Below, in pieces: positions 35,218 to 43,601 of a stretch of DNA of 64,000 nucleotides. Source of the stretch: Steroidobacter gossypii. Its GTDB lineage: Bacteria; Pseudomonadota; Gammaproteobacteria; Steroidobacterales; Steroidobacteraceae. Positions within the stretch are counted from its first letter, which is position 1; every line of letters begins with the position of its first letter. The stretch lies in assembly GCF_016801985.1 (NCBI RefSeq), contig NZ_JAEVLS010000002.1, positions 248,001 through 312,000 on the forward strand. The letters run 5' to 3'. A program made the position numbers and the translations under genes. Under the pieces are notes generated by a model. The model was not told the origin of the DNA. It searched no databases and worked only from the letters and a program-made list of their open reading frames with translations.

Positions 35218-37416
35218 TCAGGGCTGCGTCACCACGACATCGTCATAGGTGGTGGCCGACTTGTACATGACAGCGCCATAACGTCCTTCGCTGATCGCCG
35301 AGTCCGTGGCCTCGAGAACGAGGCGGTTGCCGACATACACACGCAACTGATCCCGAATCGCCTCCAGACGCAGCGGGTACCAGGTGCCGGTCGAAACGGT
35401 GAAAGGAGCCGAATCGAGCACCTGGGTGACTCCGTTCACCAAGCGTCGCAACGAGATCTCGTTGCTGTTACGAACTGTCACGTAATAGTAGTTGCTCGCG
35501 TCTCGATAACGGACGAACAAGCCAAACCACGGCTGAGTACCCGTGCCGACCGCGTCCTGGCGGAGGCGTGCGTAGATGCTCTGATCCGTCGATGAATGGC
35601 CGGTGAAGGAACTTGCGCCGCCGGCGGTGGAGGTCTGAAAGTGCATCGGCTCGGCGGGGAAGAGAGGAACGCTCCACTGACCGGCCACTCGTGTCCACAA
35701 TGCCTCGCGTATGAAATCACTCTCACTGAACAGCGTGGCCTGTGGGCTCGGAGTGACGATCACGTTGTCGTAGTCGGCGGCGGTCTTATACATCAGCAGC
35801 GCCGCCTGTCCGTGACTTAGTGAAGCATCGACAGCATTCAACAGAGCGACGCCGTTTACATACGCCGTGATCGTGGTGCCAATCGCTTCGAGGCGGATTC
35901 GGTAATCGGCGCCCGCGGTCACCGGCAGGTTCGCCGATGCGAGTGTCTGGAAAACTCCGTTCACCATTCGCTTCAACTGCACTACGCCAGAGCTACGAGC
36001 AGTCACATAATAGTAGTTCGCCGCGTCCAGTCGACGCACGGCCAGGCCGAACCAACGATCGTTGCCGGAGAACGCGGTGGGACGGATGTCCGCCTGGATG
36101 GATTGATCGGTCCAGTCGCTGTTGCTCAACACCGAGGTCGCATCCGCAGCGAGACTCGATTGTCGATAAACGCGCGAAGCGGGGGTCGTCGCCACGGACC
36201 AACTGCCACCGGCGAGCGGCGTCCAGCGCGACGCGTTGCCGGATTGGAAGGTGTCCTGGATCATGGACGGTTGCGATGGCAGCGTGCTCGGCACTTCGAA
36301 AACATAGGCCGCGCCTTGATCGCGGAATGCATCCAGAGCGATGACGCGACGGCCGGAGATATCGAGGGTGAGAGCGCCTATTTCTCCGCCGGGCCGAGTG
36401 AGGCGCGCGATCTCGGTGGCGGCGCCGGAAGTGCTCAGATCAAAAACAGAGATCACTCGATTGAACAACAGCGCGGCCAGAGTACCGCTGATCTTCGCTT
36501 CAGCAGCCGGGACGCCGAATTCCTCTCGCTCCAGGCGTTGACTGAAGCTCCAGATGCCGGCGGACCGCCGGTACAACTCCGAGCCATTGAGAATGGCCAG
36601 ACTGCCCGCGATGGCGATGGGCACACCTTGCCCGATGGGATAACTCACCGTTTGCGCAGGTGCGGTCCAGGTGGCCGGTGCGCCGTTGAAGAAATAAGTG
36701 GCGGCCGTGCCATCGTTGAGTCGCGGGGCAGCCAGCAAGGTCGTGTTTCCCGATATCGCTGCCAGTGCATATGAGCCTCCGTCGCAACTGACGGGCGCGC
36801 TGGCGGCTACGCCGACACGGACCCAGGTCCCGCTCGCATTTTTGCGAAATGCCTCTGCCTGAGCATTCGAACAAGTCAGCGTGGCGACGACGATCGTGCC
36901 GCTGTCGATGTCAAGATCGAACGCTGCACCACCGAGAGCGAGTGGTTGAACAGGACTGGGTTGCCAACCCGAAGCGGTGCGCTCGAAGACGTACAGCTCG
37001 CCGACGATGTGCGCGATGACGTTGCCGCGTATCGCAACGTATCCAGGTCGTCGAAACTCGGCCAGGTAGCTCACGGGCGCCAACGTTTGCATGTGCTGCC
37101 ATGAACCGTTGCTGGCGCGACGGTACACAACGGCCACATGCGTGACCAGAAACTCGTCTTCTTCCATGTCCCATTCTTCCGCCGCAAAGCCGACCACTGC
37201 GTAGTCGCCATCGATGGCGACCGATTCGGTCTCGGTGAAGCGTGGGTCCGGCGCTCTGAGCGTCGCCGTCGGCTCGAGCACGGGCGGCATGGCCCAGGCG
37301 AACGGAGCCGCGAGAAAAGTTATAAAGAAAATCGACAGTAGATTTGTCAGTACAGCTTCGTCAGTCAATCGTCGAGCGATCCGAGTGACACGGATCGGCC
37401 AGGTTTCCGCGTACAT
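35218..37416 (-). CDS. Large secreted beta-rich protein with two C-terminal laminin-G-like domains
   Basis: 732 residues. An N-terminal hydrophobic signal (LLSIFFITFLAAPFAWAMP) is preceded by an unusually long basic stretch. Residues about 60-380 have repeating FG-GAP-like beta-blade sequence (SVAIDGDYAVVGFAAEE; YVAIRGNVIAHIVGELYVFERT). Two related domains of about 170 residues follow, each with WFGLAVRRLDAANYYYVTAR or WFGLFVRYRDASNYYYVTVR and ending YDNVIVTPSPQ or YDDVVVTQP. These resemble concanavalin-like lectin domains, so carbohydrate or surface binding is likely. The start ATG at 37416 has GGGAGA 8 nt upstream. No recognised catalytic site. Confidence 0.75.
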   Translation of the reverse strand: MYAETWPIRVTRIARRLTDEAVLTNLLSIFFITFLAAPFAWAMPPVLEPTATLRAPDPRFTETESVAIDGDYAVVGFAAEEWDMEEDEFLVTHVAVVYRRASNGSWQHMQTLAPVSYLAEFRRPGYVAIRGNVIAHIVGELYVFERTASGWQPSPVQPLALGGAAFDLDIDSGTIVVATLTCSNAQAEAFRKNASGTWVRVGVAASAPVSCDGGSYALAAISGNTTLLAAPRLNDGTAATYFFNGAPATWTAPAQTVSYPIGQGVPIAIAGSLAILNGSELYRRSAGIWSFSQRLEREEFGVPAAEAKISGTLAALLFNRVISVFDLSTSGAATEIARLTRPGGEIGALTLDISGRRVIALDAFRDQGAAYVFEVPSTLPSQPSMIQDTFQSGNASRWTPLAGGSWSVATTPASRVYRQSSLAADATSVLSNSDWTDQSIQADIRPTAFSGNDRWFGLAVRRLDAANYYYVTARSSGVVQLKRMVNGVFQTLASANLPVTAGADYRIRLEAIGTTITAYVNGVALLNAVDASLSHGQAALLMYKTAADYDNVIVTPSPQATLFSESDFIREALWTRVAGQWSVPLFPAEPMHFQTSTAGGASSFTGHSSTDQSIYARLRQDAVGTGTQPWFGLFVRYRDASNYYYVTVRNSNEISLRRLVNGVTQVLDSAPFTVSTGTWYPLRLEAIRDQLRVYVGNRLVLEATDSAISEGRYGAVMYKSATTYDDVVVTQP

Positions 37417-37494
37417 GGAAATCTCCCAGGTTCGGCCCAACAAACAATTCCCAGGAGAGCTATCGTTCCGTGCACAGGCAAGTTCCGGTTCGAA

Positions 37495-37510
37495 TGTGAC
37501 GTGCGTCACG
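37495..37510. promoter_or_regulatory. CRP-like binding site upstream of the beta-rich secreted protein
   Basis: TGTGA-CGTGCG-TCACG matches the CRP/Clp/Vfr consensus TGTGA-N6-TCACA at 9 of 10 defined bases. It lies 79 bp upstream of the ATG at 37416, a normal activator position. Confidence 0.45.
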
Positions 37511-37568
37511 TTTCGTGGCACATGTTTTCGGAGCGCGACGACGCAATGCGATGGCCTGAAGAGTTTCC

Positions 37569-37848
37569 CTACGAAGCCAGCGCGCGTCGACGCGTTTCAG
37601 TCATCAGCGAGCTCATGCTTGCAGGCGCCTCGACCAGGTCGATCTAACGAATCAGTTTGCGGACCACTTCTTCAGGCAGTCGACGGCCGCGACCGAGCCG
37701 ATAGAGTTCGTCGCGTTCGGCGCGCCCAGGCCAGGTGCAGCTGACGCTCGATCTCGTTGTTCAGTCGCATGCGTTTCGCTTCTCCAGGTTGCGAGGACGA
37801 TTGGCGATGCGCGCGCGATACACCTCCATGATTCTCGTACCGGTGCTT
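37569..37848 (-). pseudogene. Decayed C-terminal remnant of a CPA1-type Na+/H+ antiporter
   Basis: Reading the minus strand gives IMEVYRARIANRPRNLEKR, then in another frame MRLNNEIERQLHLA, then back in the first frame RAERDELYRLGRGRRLPEEV followed by VRKLIR, a stop, and IDLVEA. The pieces line up with the cytoplasmic C-terminal tail of CPA1 sodium/proton antiporters (AER-x-L-x-RL ... R-x-L-x-x-ELDLxEA pattern). Two frameshifts and a stop in place of the expected Glu of ELDL show decay. No membrane domain is present. The assignment rests on remembered family pattern, not a search. Confidence 0.5.
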
Positions 37849-38159
37849 ACTTAGACATCGGCGTTTTCGCGGCGCTGGCTCAGTACTGAAGAGAGATCTC
37901 GCAATCTCGATACAGAGACAGGTACTGATGAGCAGGGCATGCGCCGCAACAGCTGTGCTCGTTCATTGGTCCCTTGATTGCGTCGCTGCGTTGGTTGCAT
38001 GATTTCCGCGAAACATCGTTTGCTCCATTACAAGGCTCGCTCGCTCTCATCATGCTTCGAGTGAGCCCACGACATCGCAATCCGAGTTCCTACGTCAGTG
38101 CCGCATGTGTGGCGTGATCGCTTTGCTTTCCTGGCCGTTGACGAAGAAGGAGTGGCGAT
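37849..38159. other. Non-coding stretch upstream of the serine protease gene
   Basis: About 310 bp with stops in all frames and no recognisable gene. A CAGTAC/GTACTG imperfect inverted repeat lies near 37880-37927. GAAGAAGGAG just before 38160 is the ribosome site of the protease gene. Nothing else is identified. Confidence 0.5.
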
Positions 38160-39056
38160 ATGCAACTGAAATCGATGTCGAGACCAGTCACGGAAGTGAC
38201 TGAGGCCGCGCCTCGGCGCGTGGTGCTCACAGGCAGTCGTGGTGCCGAGACTGGTGGGCCATCGTTATCCGAGAAGTTCCTCGTCGTACGCGGCAAGCGC
38301 GAGGCGCCACTGCCACGCAGACGTCCGCGATTGGGCGGGCTCGAAACCATTCTCGGTCAGGACGATCGCACTCGCATTCTCGATACCGATCAGGCGCCCT
38401 GGCGTCAGATCTGTGCATTGGAAATCGAGTCTGCCTTCGGCACTTTCATCGGCACCGGCTGGTTCGTCGGGCCCAAGACGCTCATCACCGCCGGCCACTG
38501 CGTGTTCGACAGCACGCAGATGAACGGTTGGGCCTCGAGTATCACCGTGACGCCGGGCCGCAGCGGAGAAGCAAAGCCGTTCGGCTCGTTGCAGGCCAGT
38601 CGTTTCTCTTCGGTCGATCGATGGGTCCAGAGCCAGGATCCGGACTACGACATCGGCTGCATCCATCTGGACCAGCCGGCGCCCGACAGTCTGGGCAGCT
38701 TCTCGGTGGCGGTGCTGTCCAATGCGGATCTGCAGAATGCACTGGTGAACATCAGCGGCTATCCGGGCGATCGGGGTGACGGCCGCGAACAATACTTCCA
38801 CGCCAATCGCATCCTTCGCGTCGGGCCGCGACGGGTCTTCTATGACGTCGACACCTTCGGCGGGCAGAGCGGCTCCCCGGTGTGGATCTATGAAGACGGC
38901 TCCGATGTGCCCGTCGTCGTCGGCATCCACGCCTATGGCACCGGCGGCACGCCAGCGGACTTCGGCATTCTCGCCAACTCCGCTCCGCGCATCGTTCCGG
39001 AAGTGCTGGAGCAGATCCGCAAATGGATGGCTGAAAACGGTGACGCAACCGCGTGA
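38160..39056 (+). CDS. Trypsin-like (V8-type) serine endopeptidase
   Basis: 298 residues. The catalytic triad is visible: H113 in TLITAGHCVFD, D164 in DPDYDIGCIHL and S237 in FGGQSGSPVWIY, the glutamyl endopeptidase/V8 arrangement. Residues 1-75 are a basic, proline/arginine-rich region with no clear Sec signal (MQLKSMSRPVTEVTEAAPRR), perhaps a propeptide or non-classical export region. It has a strong ribosome site and overlaps the next small gene by 4 bp. Confidence 0.88.
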   Translation: MQLKSMSRPVTEVTEAAPRRVVLTGSRGAETGGPSLSEKFLVVRGKREAPLPRRRPRLGGLETILGQDDRTRILDTDQAPWRQICALEIESAFGTFIGTGWFVGPKTLITAGHCVFDSTQMNGWASSITVTPGRSGEAKPFGSLQASRFSSVDRWVQSQDPDYDIGCIHLDQPAPDSLGSFSVAVLSNADLQNALVNISGYPGDRGDGREQYFHANRILRVGPRRVFYDVDTFGGQSGSPVWIYEDGSDVPVVVGIHAYGTGGTPADFGILANSAPRIVPEVLEQIRKWMAENGDATA

Positions 39057-39325
39057 CTGAGGGACGCAAGGTCACGGTGAGTCGTGCCGGTCGAGTGCTG
39101 GATGCATCCGGCCGGCCCGTCGCCGGTGCGGTGGTCGCTGTCGTCTCAGGCACCGCACCCACTCCCGAAATCGGCATCCGCAGCGGCGCCGACGGTCGCT
39201 TCACCGTCGCGCTGCCGGCGGGGAAGTTTCGGTTGCAGGCACATGCGCGGGGGCAGGCTGGCGCGGTTGAAGTCGACGGCGGCGGCGGCGAGGAGATCGT
39301 GATCCAGATTCAGTCGAGCCCGTAG
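39053..39325 (+). CDS. Small carboxypeptidase-regulatory-like (Ig-like beta) protein
   Basis: 90 residues starting at GTG (GTGA overlap with the protease stop). The sequence GRVLDASGRPVAGAVVAVVSG ... IRSGADGRFTVALPAGKFRLQAHARG is a single carboxypeptidase-regulatory-like/transthyretin-type beta domain. No signal peptide or catalytic residues. Translational coupling to the protease suggests it partners, inhibits or is a target of it; which is unknown. Confidence 0.7.
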   Translation: MTEGRKVTVSRAGRVLDASGRPVAGAVVAVVSGTAPTPEIGIRSGADGRFTVALPAGKFRLQAHARGQAGAVEVDGGGGEEIVIQIQSSP

Positions 39326-39571
39326 TCGGCGAGGGAAGATCGAGCGCGTCCGCGAAGGGCTGACCTGCTACTCATCCGATGCCTCATCACCGGCTTCAAG
39401 GCCATCACATGCGCGCCGCATGCACGCTGCAGATTGTGAAAATCATCACTTCGTTCCAGCCGCGCTGTGATTATGTTGCTCGTCGTCGACCGATGAGCAA
39501 ACAACAGCCATAGCCGCCCGGCGGTGGCCAGTAACGCGGCTCTCGGCAAAACACGACCACCGAGAGCAGCG

Positions 39572-40645
39572 ATGCAGATCAACTTTTTGCGGAATGCGGC
39601 AACCTGGCTGAGTGCCGGCGCCACGTTCGTCGGCCTGGTCCTGAGTGCGCCGTCCGCCATGGCGGGCAGCAGTGAGTATCTGTCGCGTCCGGAAGTGCGG
39701 TCCTTCATCGAGACCATGCAGACCGAGCACGCCTTGGATGTGGCGGAGCTCGAACGCATCCTGGGTAGTGCCCGCCATCAGCCCACGGTGGTGCGCTTGA
39801 TCGGGCCGGAGCGGCCGAAGACGGCGCCGCCGCCGGTGCGCTCGTATCCGCGATATCGAGCGAAGTTTTTGACGCAGGTCCGCATCGCTGCCGGAACCCA
39901 ATACTGGGACCTGCATGAAGAATATCTGCGCCGCGCGGAGGCGCAGTTTGGCGTGCCGGCAGAGGTGATCCTCGGCATCCTGGGCGTCGAGACTGCGTTC
40001 GGTCAAAACACCGGGTCGTTCCGCGTCGTCGATTCACTGGCGACGATTGCGTTCGACGGCCCCCGACGGCAGGAATACTTCCGCGACGAGTTGAAGGAAC
40101 TGCTGCTGCTCGCGCGGGACATGAATATCGATCCGCTCGCCATCAAAGGCTCCTATGCGGGCGCGATGGGCCTGCCGCAGTTCATGCCGTCGAGCTATCG
40201 ACGCTACGCCGTCGATTTCGACGATGACCAGTCCATCGATCTGATCGGCAGTCCCGCCGACGCCATCGGCAGTGTCGCCAGCTATCTCAAAGCGTATGGT
40301 TGGAACGAAGGTGAAGCGGCGACTGTGGCGGTGAAGTTGCCCGCCGGCGCTGAAGCGGAGTTGGTGACAGGCTTGGAACGTGCGCACGACGCGGCCGAGC
40401 TGCGGGAGCGAGGCGTGAAGTTCGCCGCTGCGAAGCTGCCCGAGGGCTTGTGCTCGGTGGTCGAGCTGCCCACGCCGGGCAAGCCGTCGAAATACATCGC
40501 CGGCTTCGGCAACTTCGAAGCGGTGACGCGCTACAACCGTTCGACGTTTTATGCCACCGCCGTGCTGGAGCTCGCTGAAGCGATCCGTGCGGCCCGTACG
40601 CAGCAGATGACCGTACGGGCCGACACAGAGTCGCCGACCGGCTAA
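39572..40645 (+). CDS. mltB: Lytic murein transglycosylase B (MltB family)
   Basis: 357 residues with a signal peptide (LVLSAPSAMAGS). The catalytic glutamate is E140 in ILGVETAFGQNTG, followed by DSLATIAFDGPRRQEYFRDE and GSYAGAMGLPQFMPSSYR, all diagnostic of MltB. It cleaves peptidoglycan glycan strands forming 1,6-anhydro-muramyl ends. No lipobox is seen, so it may be a soluble periplasmic form. The start is the ATG at 39572. It converges with the DUF4197 gene, overlapping by 4 bp. Confidence 0.93.
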   Translation: MQINFLRNAATWLSAGATFVGLVLSAPSAMAGSSEYLSRPEVRSFIETMQTEHALDVAELERILGSARHQPTVVRLIGPERPKTAPPPVRSYPRYRAKFLTQVRIAAGTQYWDLHEEYLRRAEAQFGVPAEVILGILGVETAFGQNTGSFRVVDSLATIAFDGPRRQEYFRDELKELLLLARDMNIDPLAIKGSYAGAMGLPQFMPSSYRRYAVDFDDDQSIDLIGSPADAIGSVASYLKAYGWNEGEAATVAVKLPAGAEAELVTGLERAHDAAELRERGVKFAAAKLPEGLCSVVELPTPGKPSKYIAGFGNFEAVTRYNRSTFYATAVLELAEAIRAARTQQMTVRADTESPTG

Positions 40646-41379
40646 CGACCGAACACGGCCGCGATGGCGCTGCTGCCACGGCCGAGCGGGTCTTTGCGAA
40701 TGGCCTTCTCCTCTTCACCGACCTGGGTGAACAGGGCGTTCAGACTTTGCGTGAGCACGTGCTGCTCCAGGTCCAGATCGGGCTTGTTGGTCAGCGGCAA
40801 TTGTTTGTAAGCCGTCAGCAATTGCTGATACTGGTTGTAGAAGCCGATCTGCCGCAGATTGTTTTGAATGATGGGCAGATACTTCTGGCGCAGCTGTGAT
40901 TCAGTGTTCTGGCGAAAGTAGGCGGTCGCCGCGGTATCGTTCCCGCGCACGATGCCCATCGCATCGGCAACCGTCATGTTACGCACGGCGTCAATGAAGA
41001 TTCCCTTGGCCTCGAGCGCGGCGCGCTCGGCGCCTTGATTCATCAGCTTCTCGATCTGATCGATTTGCCCGCCCAGCCCGAACTGGCGCAGCCGCGAGGC
41101 GATGGGCTGCACGGGTTCAGGTAAGCGGATGCGGTAGATCGAGCTGTTCTGGTAGCCGCCGGTCTTGGACAGCATGTCCGCGGCCCGCGTGCTGCCCAGT
41201 TCGAGCGATTCTTTCACCGCGCGAGCCAAGGCAGATTGATTGGAAGTGCCGGCGGTTCCCGCGCTGGCCTCCAGAATCTGCGACATCTCGGCGCATGCGC
41301 CCAAGCCCAAAGTCACCGCTAGGGCAACGCCCGCAGCCAATGTCGCGCGAGCGCGCCGAGGAATTTGCACTCCACCCAT
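40642..41379 (-). CDS. DUF4197 lipoprotein
   Basis: 245 residues. A lipobox-like LGLGAC follows the N-terminal hydrophobic segment, so it is probably a lipoprotein. The DUF4197 pattern is clear: AVKESLELGSTRAADMLSKTGGY, YRIRLPEPVQPIASRLRQFG, NQGAERAALEAKGIFIDAVRNMTVADAMGIVRG, NDTAATAYFR. Function of the family is unknown. The start has alternative methionines; the listed one gives the normal lipoprotein signal. Confidence 0.85.
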   Translation of the reverse strand: MGGVQIPRRARATLAAGVALAVTLGLGACAEMSQILEASAGTAGTSNQSALARAVKESLELGSTRAADMLSKTGGYQNSSIYRIRLPEPVQPIASRLRQFGLGGQIDQIEKLMNQGAERAALEAKGIFIDAVRNMTVADAMGIVRGNDTAATAYFRQNTESQLRQKYLPIIQNNLRQIGFYNQYQQLLTAYKQLPLTNKPDLDLEQHVLTQSLNALFTQVGEEEKAIRKDPLGRGSSAIAAVFGR

Positions 41380-41473
41380 CTACAGCCTTCCTGTCAGTCG
41401 TGAGCCGAAAGGGGCGAAGTGTAGCGCGTGCGCGCCGGAGGGGCCTTGCGGCCTGTCGCAGTGGGGAAAGAGT

Positions 41474-41498
41474 GCGCCGGGACACGGGCTCCCGGCGC
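41474..41498 (-). terminator. Terminator of the PL3 pectate lyase gene
   Basis: GCGCCGGG and CCCGGCGC pair perfectly over 8 bp with a 9-nt loop, 27 nt beyond the lyase stop on the minus strand. The following RNA is pyrimidine-rich (ACTCTTTCCCC). Confidence 0.55.
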
Positions 41499-41525
41499 GG
41501 AGGTTTCCCAGCTCGATGCTGGCGA

Positions 41526-42482
41526 TCAGTAGTTGGTGTTGCCCGACTGCGCGCAACTCGCCCACGGGCCGATGCAGATGGTGCCGGCGTTGCGCAGGCG
41601 GCTGTTGGTCAGACGCGCCGTGCTGCTGGAGCTGTCGGTGCGGAACACCCCTTCGTTCATGCTATTGATATCGCAGCGATCGAACGTCACGTCGACACGG
41701 AAGGTCGTACCGCCATTCTGTCGCAGCGCCTTGCCGGCGCGATGGATGATGCAGTTACTCACGTTCAGCGTGGACGCCGCATTCACCTGGAAGAACTTGT
41801 CGTCGGCGTCGTAGCCCTCGATATTGCGCACGGTGGTGGTGCCCGAGGACTTGATGGTCATGGCGTCTTCGCCGACGTTCATCCAGTAGATGTTGTCGAG
41901 CACGGCGCCGTTGTAGGTGTGGATGCCGTCCGCGCCATTGTTGCCGATGACGATGTTACGAAGGGTAGCGCCGTTCTCGACCCGGAACACCGGCTGCTGG
42001 CCTTCCGATTGGCTGCCGTCGCCCAAGGCCGAGCCTGCGTTGAAGCGTTGGCAACCACCGTCATAAGTGCCGCTGGTCACGCGAATGGTCGCGTTCACAG
42101 TGGTCTGCGCACCGCCAGTCCCGCATGAAGAACCGGTGATCGAACCGCCGCCGCCACCGCCAGAGGGCGTGGCCGAAGCGGTGTTGGAGTTCTCAGCCAC
42201 GCCGTTGACGGTGTTCTTGATCCAGTAGTAGTAGGTCGTGCCTCCGCTCACGCCGGTATCGACGTAACTGCGTGTGCTCGCGCTCACACTTGCGATGCGC
42301 ACGCGTCCGTTCGGATTCGAGTCCAGATCGCGATAGATCTCCTGAGTGGTGGCGGTGCTGCCGGAGTACGACCAGTTGAGCGAGACCTGGCCGTTACCGG
42401 CCGACGCCGTCAGGTTGATCGCGCCAAAGGCCGTGCCGGCGGTCGCCAGCAGCAGTCCCCCGAAAAACAACTTGCGAATCAT
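41526..42482 (-). CDS. Pectate lyase, PL3 family, with fibronectin type III domain
   Basis: 318 residues: signal peptide (LLLATAGTAFGAINL), one FN3 domain about 20-108 (VSLNWSYSGSTATTQEIYRD ... TTYYYWIKNTVNGVAEN), a six-glycine linker, then a PL3 parallel-beta-helix domain (GQQPVFRVENGATLRNIVIG, NNGADGIHTYNGAVLDNIYW, NVGEDAMTIKSSGTTTVRNI, ALRQNGGTTFRVDVTFDRCD). It is an extracellular calcium-dependent enzyme cleaving polygalacturonate. FN3 before PL3 is a known modular layout. It faces away from an AraC regulator gene with a long shared control region. Confidence 0.92.
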   Translation of the reverse strand: MIRKLFFGGLLLATAGTAFGAINLTASAGNGQVSLNWSYSGSTATTQEIYRDLDSNPNGRVRIASVSASTRSYVDTGVSGGTTYYYWIKNTVNGVAENSNTASATPSGGGGGGSITGSSCGTGGAQTTVNATIRVTSGTYDGGCQRFNAGSALGDGSQSEGQQPVFRVENGATLRNIVIGNNGADGIHTYNGAVLDNIYWMNVGEDAMTIKSSGTTTVRNIEGYDADDKFFQVNAASTLNVSNCIIHRAGKALRQNGGTTFRVDVTFDRCDINSMNEGVFRTDSSSSTARLTNSRLRNAGTICIGPWASCAQSGNTNY

Positions 42483-42802
42483 TGTCCATCTCCTGTCCGT
42501 TGGATGTTTGGAACAAAGCGAGTCCTAAGCCGAGCGACAGTGCGGGCCTGAAACAGCGGAAAAACACGGGCGCAAGAACCCGAATTGCGTGCTGATCCTT
42601 CGGCACACATTGCCTCTCCGACCTGGTTTGGATACCGGGTGTCGCCCCCCTGACACCGGTGTCAGGGACCGTACAAGGGGACCTCATCGGGAGATATACG
42701 TATAAAGTGCAGCGCTCGGCGCCGGGGTTCGCCTGAGAGCGATCACAGCTGCTGGCCGGTAGAATCCGCGACAGTTCTCTCGAGCCTCGGCCGTTGTCCC
42801 AG
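42483..42802. promoter_or_regulatory. Divergent control region between the PL3 lyase and AraC genes
   Basis: 320 bp without a gene. It carries a perfect 20-bp palindrome (42648-42667), a small TATACGTATA palindrome (42695-42704), a TATAAA element (42701-42706) that could be a -10 box facing AraC, and a weak CRP-like site CCTGA-N6-TCACA (42732-42747). Confidence 0.6.
42648..42667. promoter_or_regulatory. Perfect 20-bp palindrome CCCTGACACCGGTGTCAGGG
   Basis: Two 10-bp arms without spacer, centred on ACCGGT, midway between the lyase (166 bp) and AraC (136 bp) starts. Even-centred palindromes of this type are typical operators of LacI- or GntR-family sugar regulators. No such regulator gene lies in the window, and I found no second full copy by eye. 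Confidence 0.55.
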
Positions 42803-43546
42803 ATGTTCACCCCCAGCTGTTCCATCGCTATCCGCTCCTATGGATCGGCGAGCACCGCCGACAGTCACGCGTTCGCGCAGATCGCGTTGCCGCTCGAGGG
42901 TGAGTTGTCCATGGACATCGCGGGGCGTGAGTCGGTGCTAGATCGCTCCAGGGCCGCCTATGTCGAGCCCGGTTCCAGGCACGACCAGGTCAGCCATGGA
43001 GTGAATCGATCGCTGATTCTCGACTTTTATCCAAACGACCTCGATACACGCGCCGCCGACCGGCTGGCTCTGCGTCCGTACCTGCCAGTGACGCCAGAAG
43101 CGACTCACCTGATTGACTACATGGGCGCGATGGTCGCGAGCGAGCGCATGCTTCCACACAGGTTGAAGCTTTGGGTGCCGCTGTTGGTGGATGCATTGCT
43201 GGGCGATGCGCCTCGCATCGCTTCGCGGCTGGCCCGATTGCTTGCAGCCATCGAGGCAAATCCTGCGCTGGACTGGACCGTCGAAGTCATGGCGGGGAAG
43301 GTGGGGGTGAGCGCCAGCAGGCTGCATGCCATCTTTCAGGAAGAGTTGGGCAAGTCGCCGCGCGCCTGGCTCGCCGAGTTCCGCTTGAATCTGGTCTGTC
43401 GTTTGTTGGTCGACACTGAGCTGCCCATTGCGGAGCTCGCCTATCGCTGCGGCTACGCGGACCAAAGCGCGCTGACCCGCGCCATGCGCAACGCGATGGG
43501 GCTTACTCCCGCGGCCTATCGGCGTCAGGCAAGAGCCCAAGCCTAA
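42803..43546 (+). CDS. AraC-family transcriptional regulator
   Basis: 247 residues. The N-terminal cupin-like sensing region includes FAQIALPLEGELSMDIAGRE and RAAYVEPGSRHDQVSHG. The C-terminal double helix-turn-helix includes VEVMAGKVGVSASRLHAIFQ and LPIAELAYRCGYADQSALTR, followed by the closing AMRNAMGLTPAAYRRQ. The ATG start is preferred over a TTG three codons upstream. It diverges from the pectate lyase and precedes an EamA transporter by 55 bp, so either could be its target. Ligand unknown. Confidence 0.9.
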   Translation: MFTPSCSIAIRSYGSASTADSHAFAQIALPLEGELSMDIAGRESVLDRSRAAYVEPGSRHDQVSHGVNRSLILDFYPNDLDTRAADRLALRPYLPVTPEATHLIDYMGAMVASERMLPHRLKLWVPLLVDALLGDAPRIASRLARLLAAIEANPALDWTVEVMAGKVGVSASRLHAIFQEELGKSPRAWLAEFRLNLVCRLLVDTELPIAELAYRCGYADQSALTRAMRNAMGLTPAAYRRQARAQA

Positions 43547-43601
43547 GACACGCGATTTCCGATCAAGATGCAGTGGCCATGTGACGCATACCCTGCGCGC
43601 C

